Assembly (NCBI GenBank): GCA_027053375.1
Contig: JALUJC010000015.1
Span: forward strand, 1-5,949
DNA length: 5,949 nucleotides
Source: Caldifarciminota bacterium
GTDB lineage: Bacteria; Hydrothermota; Hydrothermia; S141-80
Direction of reading: 5' to 3'
Part shown: positions 1-5,949 of the stretch, piece after piece
Layout: every line of letters begins with the position of its first letter
Position numbering within the stretch: the first letter of the stretch is position 1
Notes under the pieces: generated by a model
The model's input: only the letters and a program-made list of their open reading frames with translations
Told to the model about the DNA's origin: nothing
Databases searched by the model: none
Position numbers and translations under genes: made by a program

Positions 1-1
1 G

Positions 2-514
2 ATCCTGGAAGTCAGCCTGAAACACACGCGGCCGAACCCCTGGGAGCAAATCCAGAAAAACCTCCCCGAGGGAACCGTGGTGGAACTCCCCATCACCGAA
101 GTGGGTGAACGGGGGATCGTGGTTCAGGTGGAGGAGGGGCTGGAAGGATTTGTTCCGCGCTCCCACCTGATCCACCGGAACGATCCCCAGGCGCATTATC
201 AGGTTGGCCAGACCCTCACCCTGCAGGTGCTGAAGGTGGAACCGGAACGCAAACGGGTCCTTCTCTCGGAGCGGGAGATTGAACGCCGTCGCCGGATGGA
301 GGAACGTCGCGCCCGCGAAGCAGAACGTGCGGAAATGAAGGAGCACCTCGAGCTCAAACCCGTACGCCTGAACCTTGGCGATCTTCTGCGCAGCGAGCTG
401 GAGAAACTGGAAGCGCTCCGTCAGGGTCTGGATGAAGAAGGGGAAGAAGAGCCCACCCCTGCGACCCAGGAGGAGCCTTCAGCATCCGGGGAAACCCCGA
501 CCGAAAACGCCTGA
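2..514 (+). CDS. rpsA: 30S ribosomal protein S1, C-terminal part (5' truncated by window edge)
   Basis: The frame is open from base 2 and ends at TGA 512-514, giving 170 residues; the true start lies outside the window, so the GTG at 77 is an internal codon. Residues 1-15 (ILEVSLKHTRPNPWE) are the last strand and linker of an upstream S1 repeat; S1 repeats typically end in an SL-x-K...PW pattern. Residues about 22-92 form one complete S1 (OB-fold) RNA-binding repeat, with the EGFVP segment in mid-domain and a closing LLSERE strand. Next come an Arg/Glu-rich, probably coiled-coil stretch (about 93-115), a short LGDLLRSELEKLEALRQ helix (124-141) and an acidic, Pro/Ser/Thr-rich disordered tail to the end. 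S1 helps the 30S subunit bind mRNA during initiation. A multi-S1-repeat protein other than S1 is possible because only the C-terminus is visible, but the repeat linker and tail favour S1. Confidence 0.85.
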   Translation: MLEVSLKHTRPNPWEQIQKNLPEGTVVELPITEVGERGIVVQVEEGLEGFVPRSHLIHRNDPQAHYQVGQTLTLQVLKVEPERKRVLLSEREIERRRRMEERRAREAERAEMKEHLELKPVRLNLGDLLRSELEKLEALRQGLDEEGEEEPTPATQEEPSASGETPTENA

Positions 515-541
515 TCTGCTTGAAGATCATCCATCGTCCTT

Positions 542-579
542 CCGGAGAGGGAAGCAGCGGTCGCTGCTTCCCTCTCCGG
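542..579 (+). terminator. Perfect 18-bp inverted repeat, probable terminator of the S1 gene
   Basis: Bases 542-559 are exactly the reverse complement of 562-579, with GT (560-561) at the centre; opening the innermost pair gives a 17-bp GC-rich stem with a GGTC tetraloop. It begins 27 bases after the S1 stop codon and lies before the next promoter, the position expected for a transcript end. The downstream flank (TGTTCTCATC) is only weakly T-rich, so it is not a textbook intrinsic terminator. It may instead protect the mRNA 3' end or work with Rho. No T-run is visible on the other side for the reverse direction. Confidence 0.65.
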
Positions 580-599
580 TGTTCTCATCCCGGGCTTCA

Positions 600-628
600 T
601 TGATCATTCCGGGAGCGGCGTGTAGAAT
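600..628 (+). promoter_or_regulatory. Sigma70-like promoter for the downstream four-gene operon
   Basis: TTGATC at 600-605 (4 of 6 matches to TTGACA) and TAGAAT at 623-628 (5 of 6 to TATAAT) are separated by exactly 17 bases. Transcription would be expected to start near 635, leaving a leader of only about 15 bases that holds the Shine-Dalgarno site. The position, after the hairpin and just before the gene at 650, supports the call. TGATCA (601-606), overlapping the -35 box, is a 6-base palindrome, too short to call an operator. The promoter is inferred from sequence only. Confidence 0.5.
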
Positions 629-637
629 AGCACCCGG

Positions 638-647
638 AAGGAGGTGA
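638..647 (+). promoter_or_regulatory. Very strong ribosome binding site for the PorV-like gene
   Basis: AAGGAGGTGA is a perfect complement to the usual 16S rRNA 3' end. GGAGG (640-644) ends 5 bases before ATG 650, which fixes the start there. The GTG at 644 lies inside the site itself and is not a credible start. Confidence 0.85.
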
Positions 648-649
648 CC

Positions 650-1498
650 ATGAAGCGATGTACGTTCGGTTTGTTCCTTATGACGGTTCTGTTGCTGCCG
701 CTCTCGGCAGATCCTTTTGAATTTCCCTACACCGATGCCTATCTCACCGCCATGGGAGGCGGGGGAGCCGCCCTTCAGGGGGTGAGCCCCGGCCTCTGGA
801 GCAACCCTTCCTCCCTGAACGGGCGTGGCGTCCGGTCTTTCTATTCACGGTTGTATGGAGGGAACATCCAGCATCTGGGGATCGGCGCCTCCATGGCGGT
901 CTATGACCACTGGGTTGGCCTCACCTTTCAGACCCTCGGCACCACCCTGAACGGGGATTACAGCGGGAATGCCGGAGAGTATGCGCTGGGACTGGTGGTG
1001 GCCCGGTCCCTGACCCCCCGTGTTCGCCTGGGTCTTCGGATGAACACCTTTGTGGCTCAGGACCCCCGATTTCAGCGACACACCTCCTGGGGCGTGGATG
1101 TGGGTCTGCTGTTCCAGCCGCAGCGATTCTTCCGCATCGGGGTGTGGTATCGGAATCTCAATCAACCCGAAATCGTAACGCCCCTGGCCCGTGCGCCCCT
1201 CGCACGATGGCTGGAAACTGCCCTCCTGATGGAACCCTATCCGGGGACCCGAACCCTCGTGTCCCTCCGACAATCGCCTTATGCCCCCCTCGCATGGAGT
1301 GTGGGGCAGGAAGTCCGTCTGAATGCTTATCCCGTCTCCTTTCGGGTGAGCTACCGTCGGGAAGGGAGTCTGCTGGATGCCTTCAGCATGGGTGCCGGGT
1401 TTACGTATCGCACGTTTCAGCTTCATTACAGTGTGCTGATGGTTCCCGAACTTCCCCTGACCCACCTTTTCAGCGTGGACTGGGAGATCCAGCCATGA
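650..1498 (+). CDS. PorV/PorQ-like outer-membrane beta-barrel protein
   Basis: A 282-residue protein with a clear signal peptide: K2-R3, a hydrophobic core over about residues 5-18, and a likely cut after LSA (residue 20). The mature protein opens with a segment (about 27-56) carrying AMGGGGAAL and then LWSNPSSL. This is the hallmark of the PorV/PorQ and related FadL-like families, where a Gly-rich first strand is followed by an N-P-x-x-L turn. The rest is alternating polar/aromatic beta strands with many Tyr, Arg and Gly, as in an outer-membrane barrel. At 282 residues it is on the short side for these families, and it ends in DWEIQP rather than in the terminal aromatic residue usual for barrels. 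Its stop overlaps the next start as ATGA (1495-1498), so the two are probably co-translated. Whether it acts in type IX secretion, as PorV does, cannot be told from the sequence; an uncharacterised porin-like role is equally possible. Confidence 0.7.
   Translation: MKRCTFGLFLMTVLLLPLSADPFEFPYTDAYLTAMGGGGAALQGVSPGLWSNPSSLNGRGVRSFYSRLYGGNIQHLGIGASMAVYDHWVGLTFQTLGTTLNGDYSGNAGEYALGLVVARSLTPRVRLGLRMNTFVAQDPRFQRHTSWGVDVGLLFQPQRFFRIGVWYRNLNQPEIVTPLARAPLARWLETALLMEPYPGTRTLVSLRQSPYAPLAWSVGQEVRLNAYPVSFRVSYRREGSLLDAFSMGAGFTYRTFQLHYSVLMVPELPLTHLFSVDWEIQP
1482..1486 (+). promoter_or_regulatory. Ribosome binding site deciding the HHH-barrel gene start
   Basis: GGGAG lies 8 bases before ATG 1495, inside the end of the preceding gene. 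Together with the ATGA overlap and the hydrophobic leader that follows ATG 1495, it argues for this start and against extending the frame up to GTG 1144. Confidence 0.6.
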
Positions 1499-3936
1499 AT
1501 CTTTTGTTGTGGGGGCTGTTGAGCGCATCACTTCTCAGGATCAATCCCAACACAGCACCCGCCGAAAGCCTGCGATTGCTTCCGATCGGCCTGGAAGATG
1601 CACGCATCCTGGCAGAATCCCTCCAGATCCCACTGGACAGTGCCCTTCATAGGGCCACGGTTCCTGAAACCAAAGTTCGGGCGATCCTGGAATGGCGGCG
1701 CCTCCATGGTGCTTTCCACAATGTGTATGACCTTTCCAGCGTTCCTGGCATTCTTCCCGGGGATCTGGCACGCTGGAAACCCTTTCTCACGCTGAAACGC
1801 CCGCATCGCGGCCGGGCGTATCTGCGCGATCTTGAATCCATCCGGAGTCGTGGGGCATCTGAAGAAAGTCCCCGACGAAGCGCTTTTGATTACTGGGTCT
1901 TTCGCCTGCGCGAACCCCTGTCCCTGGACCGCATCACCGTGGATCAGCTTCGCTCACTCCCCAACGTATCCCTGCTGGACGCCGTAGCGGTTGCTCGGTA
2001 TGTCCGCCGTATCCGGGTACGTTATCCCAACCAGTTGCGGCGAATCCCCGAACTTTCTTCCTATGGATATTTTAACCTCCGGCCGTTTCTTCAACTCCAG
2101 AAGCAAAACCTCCCGCCTCTGCATGGATGGCTCTCCGTCCAGACCACCCTGCCCAACGCCCTGACCTATGCCGAAGACCAGCTCACCCAGCGACTGGACG
2201 AACTCCAGGGACGGGCGGTGGACTCCACCCTCCAGACACGGCTTTGCACAGCCGGCTGGAGTGATGCGGAAATTCAGGCACTTGCGGACCGTCTATCCAG
2301 GGAACAGCAGGACCTTGCAGCCCTTCATGTTCAGCCCTGGACGGACATCAAAACCGCCCTGACCCTTCACCACACCCTCCGGATGGGTGCTGCGGTCCAC
2401 AGCGGTCCCTTCTATCAGGAGGGAGCGCTGGGTCGGGGATTTCTGGACTGGGAACCTGACCGTTACGGCGTTAAGCGGATCCTCCTGGGAGATTACCGTA
2501 TCGCCCTGGACCAGGGATTGATCATGGACAACAGTGAAGAAAGCCGGGATCGGTTGTTTGACCGTGACCAGGGCGTGTTCGGGGATCTGACCGCCAGCCG
2601 CACCATGGGCCTTCGGGGCATGTACACACGTCTGGGCTATGGTCCCCTCCACGCCTCCCTGTACGGCTCCTGGCAGGCACGTCCCGCCATCCCGGATCGA
2701 AACGGGAATCCCCTCTTCCTGTACAGCGGAACCTTTCTCCCCCGGGTCTACCGGGAACATGCCCTGAACGAACGGCTCATGGGAGGCTGGGTGGACGTGG
2801 ATCTGCCCCGTCCCTTCCTGATCGGGAGCCGGATTCGCTTTCATACCCTGGACATCCGGTATGATCAGGCGCTTTCCTTCCGGTGGGAGGACCTGGACAT
2901 CCCCGCGGACCTGGAACCCCTCCCCGGAAATGACCCGGCTTTTCCCCGGATCCCCACGGACCATTTCCGTTTCTATGGCATGTCCTTCCGAACGGTGAAA
3001 TTCCCTGTGAGCATGGAAATGGAAGCCTCCCATCAGGAAAAGGGAGGGAATGCATGGGTCGCGGCTCTCCGCCTGCAAAAACCCCGTTTCTACTGGAACC
3101 TTCTGCTCCGTTCCTACGACCCGGATTATTTCAATCCTTACATGCGTCCCTTCCAGGAAGACAACCGGTTTGAGGACACGCCCCTGGAGCGTCCTTACCG
3201 TCTCCTTGATCCCATTGCCTCGGAACTTCAGCAGTTTCCCATGCCAAAACCCGAACGGGGCATCTTTCTGGAAACACGGTATCAGTTCCACAGGAAATTT
3301 CTGGTGCCACGGGCCTATGTGGACGTGTGGGAAGACCGCACCGAGGGACTCTGGAATTACCGGCTCAATCTGGAAGGGGAGTTCCGACCCGTTCATGCGA
3401 TCCGCATTCGCTATCGCGAGCGCTGGCAGATCCGGAGAAACCTCCGCTACAACGGAATCAGCCAGAGCCTGTCCGAGGAACGTGCCCTTCGGGTCTTTTT
3501 CCTGACAGGGAAAGGATTCGCCGGTGTTGAATTACGGTACAGTCAGGTGGACCTCTCCCCCCGTACCGACATCCCCAGGGCACTGATGAAGGGGGGATTT
3601 CTGTCCTTTTTCTGGAACGAAGACCTCACCCCACAGACCCGCGTTCGCTTTGGCACCGCGGTATGGCGAAACGAAGGAGCCTCCCAGTGGATCTTTGAAG
3701 ACACAGGGATCGACTTTCTGTATGGGGATGGAAGCAAGGTCTATCTCACCATGATCCACGCCCTTCAACCCAATCTTCTTTTGCGACTCAAACTGCGTCA
3801 GAAAACCACACGGTTCACACACAACGTTCCCCTGGAAGAATCCTACCGCTATGCCGATGGGCGGGCTTTCGCCGGGACCTGGTTCGACCACGATCCAGCG
3901 TGGACCCTCACCGTAAACCTGGACTATCTTTTCTGA
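1495..3936 (+). CDS. Secreted helix-hairpin-helix protein with C-terminal outer-membrane beta-barrel-like region
   Basis: An 813-residue protein starting at ATG 1495; the frame is open back to GTG 1144, but that would overlap the PorV-like gene. Residues 2-14 are hydrophobic (MNLLLWGLLSASLL) and probably act as a short signal peptide, although no basic residue precedes the core. A ComEA-like HHH region follows at once: INPNTAPAESLRLLP (16-30), then ILEWRRLHGAF (64-74) and VPGI (83-86), ending near 100. A second, degenerate HHH-like unit spans about 144-200 (LRSLPNVS, then RIPELSS, then LRPFL). A helical linker (about 205-280) leads to a long region (about 285-813) of alternating strands rich in Tyr, Arg and Phe. 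This includes LLGDYRIALDQGLIMD (330-345), similar to a GD-(Y/F)-x-(L/I)-x(3)-QGL motif I recall from Bacteroidota HHH outer-membrane proteins. The C-terminus VNLDYLF ends in Phe, as barrel-assembly signals do. HHH domains usually bind DNA without sequence specificity, so surface or periplasmic DNA handling is possible but unproven. Confidence 0.75.
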   Translation: MNLLLWGLLSASLLRINPNTAPAESLRLLPIGLEDARILAESLQIPLDSALHRATVPETKVRAILEWRRLHGAFHNVYDLSSVPGILPGDLARWKPFLTLKRPHRGRAYLRDLESIRSRGASEESPRRSAFDYWVFRLREPLSLDRITVDQLRSLPNVSLLDAVAVARYVRRIRVRYPNQLRRIPELSSYGYFNLRPFLQLQKQNLPPLHGWLSVQTTLPNALTYAEDQLTQRLDELQGRAVDSTLQTRLCTAGWSDAEIQALADRLSREQQDLAALHVQPWTDIKTALTLHHTLRMGAAVHSGPFYQEGALGRGFLDWEPDRYGVKRILLGDYRIALDQGLIMDNSEESRDRLFDRDQGVFGDLTASRTMGLRGMYTRLGYGPLHASLYGSWQARPAIPDRNGNPLFLYSGTFLPRVYREHALNERLMGGWVDVDLPRPFLIGSRIRFHTLDIRYDQALSFRWEDLDIPADLEPLPGNDPAFPRIPTDHFRFYGMSFRTVKFPVSMEMEASHQEKGGNAWVAALRLQKPRFYWNLLLRSYDPDYFNPYMRPFQEDNRFEDTPLERPYRLLDPIASELQQFPMPKPERGIFLETRYQFHRKFLVPRAYVDVWEDRTEGLWNYRLNLEGEFRPVHAIRIRYRERWQIRRNLRYNGISQSLSEERALRVFFLTGKGFAGVELRYSQVDLSPRTDIPRALMKGGFLSFFWNEDLTPQTRVRFGTAVWRNEGASQWIFEDTGIDFLYGDGSKVYLTMIHALQPNLLLRLKLRQKTTRFTHNVPLEESYRYADGRAFAGTWFDHDPAWTLTVNLDYLF

Positions 3937-3937
3937 C

Positions 3938-4771
3938 ATGGCGCGACTCTGGCCGCTGCCGGAAGATCGAATCCTGTTGATGGGTATCCTGAACGTGACG
4001 CCCGATTCCTTTTACGACGGCGGACAGCATGCCCGCCTGGACCAGGCCCTCCATCACGCAGAGCAGCTGATCCGTGAGGGGGCGGATATCCTGGACATCG
4101 GAGGGGAATCCACCCGTCCCGGCGCACAAGAGGTCCCGGTTCCCGAAGAACTGGACCGTGTGATCCCCGTGATTGAAGCCCTTCGGCGCCATTTCGACAT
4201 TCCGATCTCCGTGGATACCCGGAAAGCACCTGTGGCACAGGAAGCGCTCCGGGCTGGTGCGGACTGGATCAACGACATCTCTGCTCTGCGCCATGACCCG
4301 GATATGGTCCGGGTTGCACGGGAATACGGAGCTCCCGTGGTGCTGATGCACATGCAGGGGACCCCGCAAACCATGCAGCAAAACCCCACGTATAAGGATG
4401 TGGTCCAGGAGGTGTATGCCTTTCTGGAAGAACGGATCCGGTTTGCGGAATCCCATGGAATCCACCGCCTGCTTGTGGATCCGGGCATCGGCTTCGGGAA
4501 AACGCTGGAGCACAATCTGGCGCTGTTGCACAATCTTTCTCGCTTTACGGAACTCGCACCGGTGCTGCTGGGGGTTTCCCGCAAATCCATGTTTGGCCAT
4601 CTGGGAGCCGGGGAGACCCCCGGAGAACGGCTGGAAGGAACGCTGGCCGCCGCAGCGGTTGCCGTGGATGCGGGTGTCCGGATTCTTCGGGTGCACGATG
4701 TGGCGGCACACCGAAAATTTCTAACCGTATACCAGGCTTTACGTCCGAAACGGGAGGCAACACATCCATGA
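3938..4771 (+). CDS. folP: Dihydropteroate synthase
   Basis: A 277-residue TIM-barrel enzyme of normal length that joins p-aminobenzoate to 6-hydroxymethyl-7,8-dihydropterin diphosphate, giving dihydropteroate in folate synthesis; it is cytosolic and the usual sulfonamide target. All family motifs are present in order: GILNVTPDSFYDGG (16-29), DIGGESTRPGA (53-63), ISVDTRK (90-96), INDISAL (111-117), VLMHMQGTP (135-143), DPGIGFGKT (181-189), GVSRKSMFG (212-220) and RVHDV (251-255). Expected pterin- and phosphate-binding residues are visible: N19, D53, D93, N112, D181, K216, R251 and H253. The start is 1 base after the previous stop (TGA-C-ATG) and I see no Shine-Dalgarno site in the CTATCTTTTCTGAC just upstream. 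Translation therefore probably depends on coupling to the HHH-barrel gene. The 3' end overlaps the next start as ATGA (4768-4771). No other folate gene is in the window, and placement among envelope genes is unusual. Confidence 0.97.
   Translation: MARLWPLPEDRILLMGILNVTPDSFYDGGQHARLDQALHHAEQLIREGADILDIGGESTRPGAQEVPVPEELDRVIPVIEALRRHFDIPISVDTRKAPVAQEALRAGADWINDISALRHDPDMVRVAREYGAPVVLMHMQGTPQTMQQNPTYKDVVQEVYAFLEERIRFAESHGIHRLLVDPGIGFGKTLEHNLALLHNLSRFTELAPVLLGVSRKSMFGHLGAGETPGERLEGTLAAAAVAVDAGVRILRVHDVAAHRKFLTVYQALRPKREATHP
4752..4757 (+). promoter_or_regulatory. Ribosome binding site for the CBM-like gene
   Basis: GGGAGG inside the end of folP lies 10 bases before ATG 4768. The spacing is a little long, but with the ATGA overlap and the hydrophobic leader after it, it supports a start at 4768. 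Confidence 0.6.
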
Positions 4772-5949
4772 GTGCGTTCTGGGTATGGGTGGTGACAGCG
4801 GCACTCTCGGTTTCCACCAACCTGGCAGGAGGGTGGGGAGATTTTGAGGTGGATCAGAACCTGGACGGTGTCGCGGACGGCTGGACCTGGAAAAAGGCAA
4901 CCCGTCCTGCAGAAGGAGACCCTGCATTCAACCTGAAACTGGACGGCTGGGTTCGAATCCATGGGGGACAGAGCCAATCCATCCAGATTCACCGCAATGC
5001 ACCTGGACCTGCGGGAACCTGGGTTCTCTTATCTCCAGAAATCCCCTACCGAAAGGATGGCCACTCCCTTCGCGGAGGGGACACCCTGACCTTCTCGGTC
5101 GCAGTCAGAGAGAGCACCGACCAGCGTGTTCGCCTCTCCTGGGCGCTCTGGATTCACAGGGAAGGTGCAGGGGATACCCTGGTCTCCATTCGGCCTCGTT
5201 CCCTGCCGGGAAAAGGCTGGACAGTTTATTCGGATACCCTTGCCTTTCCACCCACCCGCTACCGTTCCTTCCAGGTGGTCCAGTACGTTCAGATTCCCGC
5301 AGGCGTGATCAGCGGCACCCTGTGGATGGACAACCTTCAGCTGCGTTTTCGGACCAACACAAGAAAATCCACCTTCCCGGTTCGTCGCTTCTGGTGGGTT
5401 CCACCCTATCCGAAGTTTGATCCTCTGCTGGCAGCAGAAGCCTACACCGATATCATCAGCGAACGCCTTCTGGATGGCCTGATCCTGAAATCCATTCGGA
5501 ATGGTTACCCTGTGGCTTTTGCCCTGACACCTCCCGAATCTCCCGCAGACGAACTGTGGTTTCCTGCCTCCCGGGAAGTTATGGAGCAGTGCATTTCTGC
5601 AGAATACCCTCCCCGCTTTCTATGGGAAGGAAGCCACTGCCTGGACCGATGGCTTCCTGTCCTCAAAAGCCGTCTCCGAAAATCCCTGGGCTCCAGAACC
5701 GACTATTATCCTGATGTGCTGCTCTTCTCACGATTGCACTGGACCGGGAACAGGAAGGAATGGAAAACACTGGAAAAACAGCTTCTTCCCCTTTCCGAAC
5801 GCCTTTCTCTCTTACCGATCGTGGTAGCCCTTCCCCCGGACCCGCTTCAGATTCCTTCCAGTCCGCCCCATCCTCTGCGGGGTTACCTGCTGAGATCCCC
5901 GTTTCTTGACACCCAGGGCGAGCTTCTGCCTCCTGACTCCCTGAAGCGT
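4768..5949 (+). CDS. Secreted protein with carbohydrate-binding-like (CBM4/9-type) domain, 3' truncated
   Basis: This frame stays open from ATG 4768 to the window edge: 394 codons with no stop. Residues 1-20 are a probable signal peptide (hydrophobic over about 3-16), lacking a basic residue at its start. The next part begins GDFEVDQNLDGVADGW (24-39), the opening typical of CBM4/9-like jelly-roll domains; within it D29-x-N31-x-D33-G34-x-x-D37 matches a DxNxDGxxD calcium-binding loop. Beta strands continue to GTLWMDNLQL (183-192), matching the usual closing hydrophobic-D-(D/N) strand of these domains. The region from about 205 onward begins RRFWWVPPYP and is not recognised. It mixes helices with possible strand ends such as YPDVLLFSRLHW and LLPIVVALPPDP, which might suggest an alpha/beta barrel, but I see no catalytic motif. 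Product is probably exported and may bind a glycan; enzymatic activity is unknown. It overlaps folP by ATGA and is the fourth gene of the operon. Confidence 0.75.
   Translation, partial: MSAFWVWVVTAALSVSTNLAGGWGDFEVDQNLDGVADGWTWKKATRPAEGDPAFNLKLDGWVRIHGGQSQSIQIHRNAPGPAGTWVLLSPEIPYRKDGHSLRGGDTLTFSVAVRESTDQRVRLSWALWIHREGAGDTLVSIRPRSLPGKGWTVYSDTLAFPPTRYRSFQVVQYVQIPAGVISGTLWMDNLQLRFRTNTRKSTFPVRRFWWVPPYPKFDPLLAAEAYTDIISERLLDGLILKSIRNGYPVAFALTPPESPADELWFPASREVMEQCISAEYPPRFLWEGSHCLDRWLPVLKSRLRKSLGSRTDYYPDVLLFSRLHWTGNRKEWKTLEKQLLPLSERLSLLPIVVALPPDPLQIPSSPPHPLRGYLLRSPFLDTQGELLPPDSLKR

Noticed and set aside
589..615. Short inverted repeat CCCGG...CCGGG around the -35 region, as a possible operator
   Set aside because: The arms are only about 5 bases and GC-rich with a long loop; such pairs are expected by chance here.
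375..647. Plus-strand frame overlapping the S1 tail and running through the intergenic gap
   Set aside because: It overlaps the S1 gene, runs through the hairpin and promoter, and its product is Arg/Ser/Pro-rich with no recognisable feature.
1144..1494. N-terminal extension of the HHH-barrel frame back to GTG 1144 (930 residues)
   Set aside because: It lies inside the well-supported PorV-like gene, its sequence is low-complexity Pro/Ser/Arg-rich, and a ribosome site, ATGA overlap and signal peptide mark ATG 1495 as the start.
845..1531. Antisense open frame (228 codons) over the PorV-like gene
   Set aside because: The plus-strand frame has a signal peptide, ribosome site and family motif; the reverse frame has none of these.
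2293..3396. Long antisense open frame (367 codons) within the HHH-barrel gene
   Set aside because: It is the complement of a coherent barrel-like gene; its translation is rich in His, Pro and Gly with no domain, as expected from GC-rich shadow frames.
3532..4711. Antisense frames at the HHH-barrel/folP junction
   Set aside because: They are shadows of two well-supported plus-strand genes and carry no credible ribosome site or domain.
4054..4992. Antisense open frame (312 codons) across folP and the next gene
   Set aside because: It opposes the unmistakable DHPS motifs, and its translation is Ser/Arg/Cys-rich low-complexity sequence.

Overview
The window reads as a compact, plus-strand stretch of bacterial chromosome with five protein genes, two of them cut by the window edges. 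GC content is fairly high by eye (probably high 50s percent). I see no mobile element, CRISPR array, tRNA or rRNA.

Layout: (1) 2-514, the C-terminal part of ribosomal protein S1, entering from the left edge. (2) 515-649, the only real intergenic gap. It holds a perfect 18-base inverted repeat (probable terminator of the S1 unit), a sigma70-like promoter and a very strong Shine-Dalgarno sequence. (3) 650-1498, a small secreted beta-barrel protein resembling the PorV/PorQ family. (4) 1495-3936, a large secreted protein with N-terminal helix-hairpin-helix (HHH) repeats and a long beta-rich region that looks like an outer-membrane barrel. (5) 3938-4771, dihydropteroate synthase (folP). (6) 4768-5949, a secreted protein with an N-terminal carbohydrate-binding-like jelly roll and an unrecognised second region, running off the right edge with no stop codon.

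Genes 3 to 6 are packed with an ATGA overlap, a 1-base gap and another ATGA overlap, so they almost certainly form one translationally coupled operon starting from the promoter near 600-628. The mix is notable: one cytosolic folate enzyme lies between three exported or envelope proteins. The PorV-like/HHH-barrel pair is the most interesting part and may act together in the outer membrane, possibly in binding or handling DNA or in secretion. That is inference from domains and coupling only.

Organism: two probable outer-membrane proteins point to a diderm. The PorV-like and HHH-barrel families are best known from the Bacteroidota/FCB side of the tree. However, the strong Shine-Dalgarno site and the TTG..17..TAGAAT promoter are unlike typical Bacteroidota. 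An uncultured FCB-related or neighbouring candidate phylum (for example WOR-3- or Hydrothermae-like lineages) fits, but I cannot assign it firmly.
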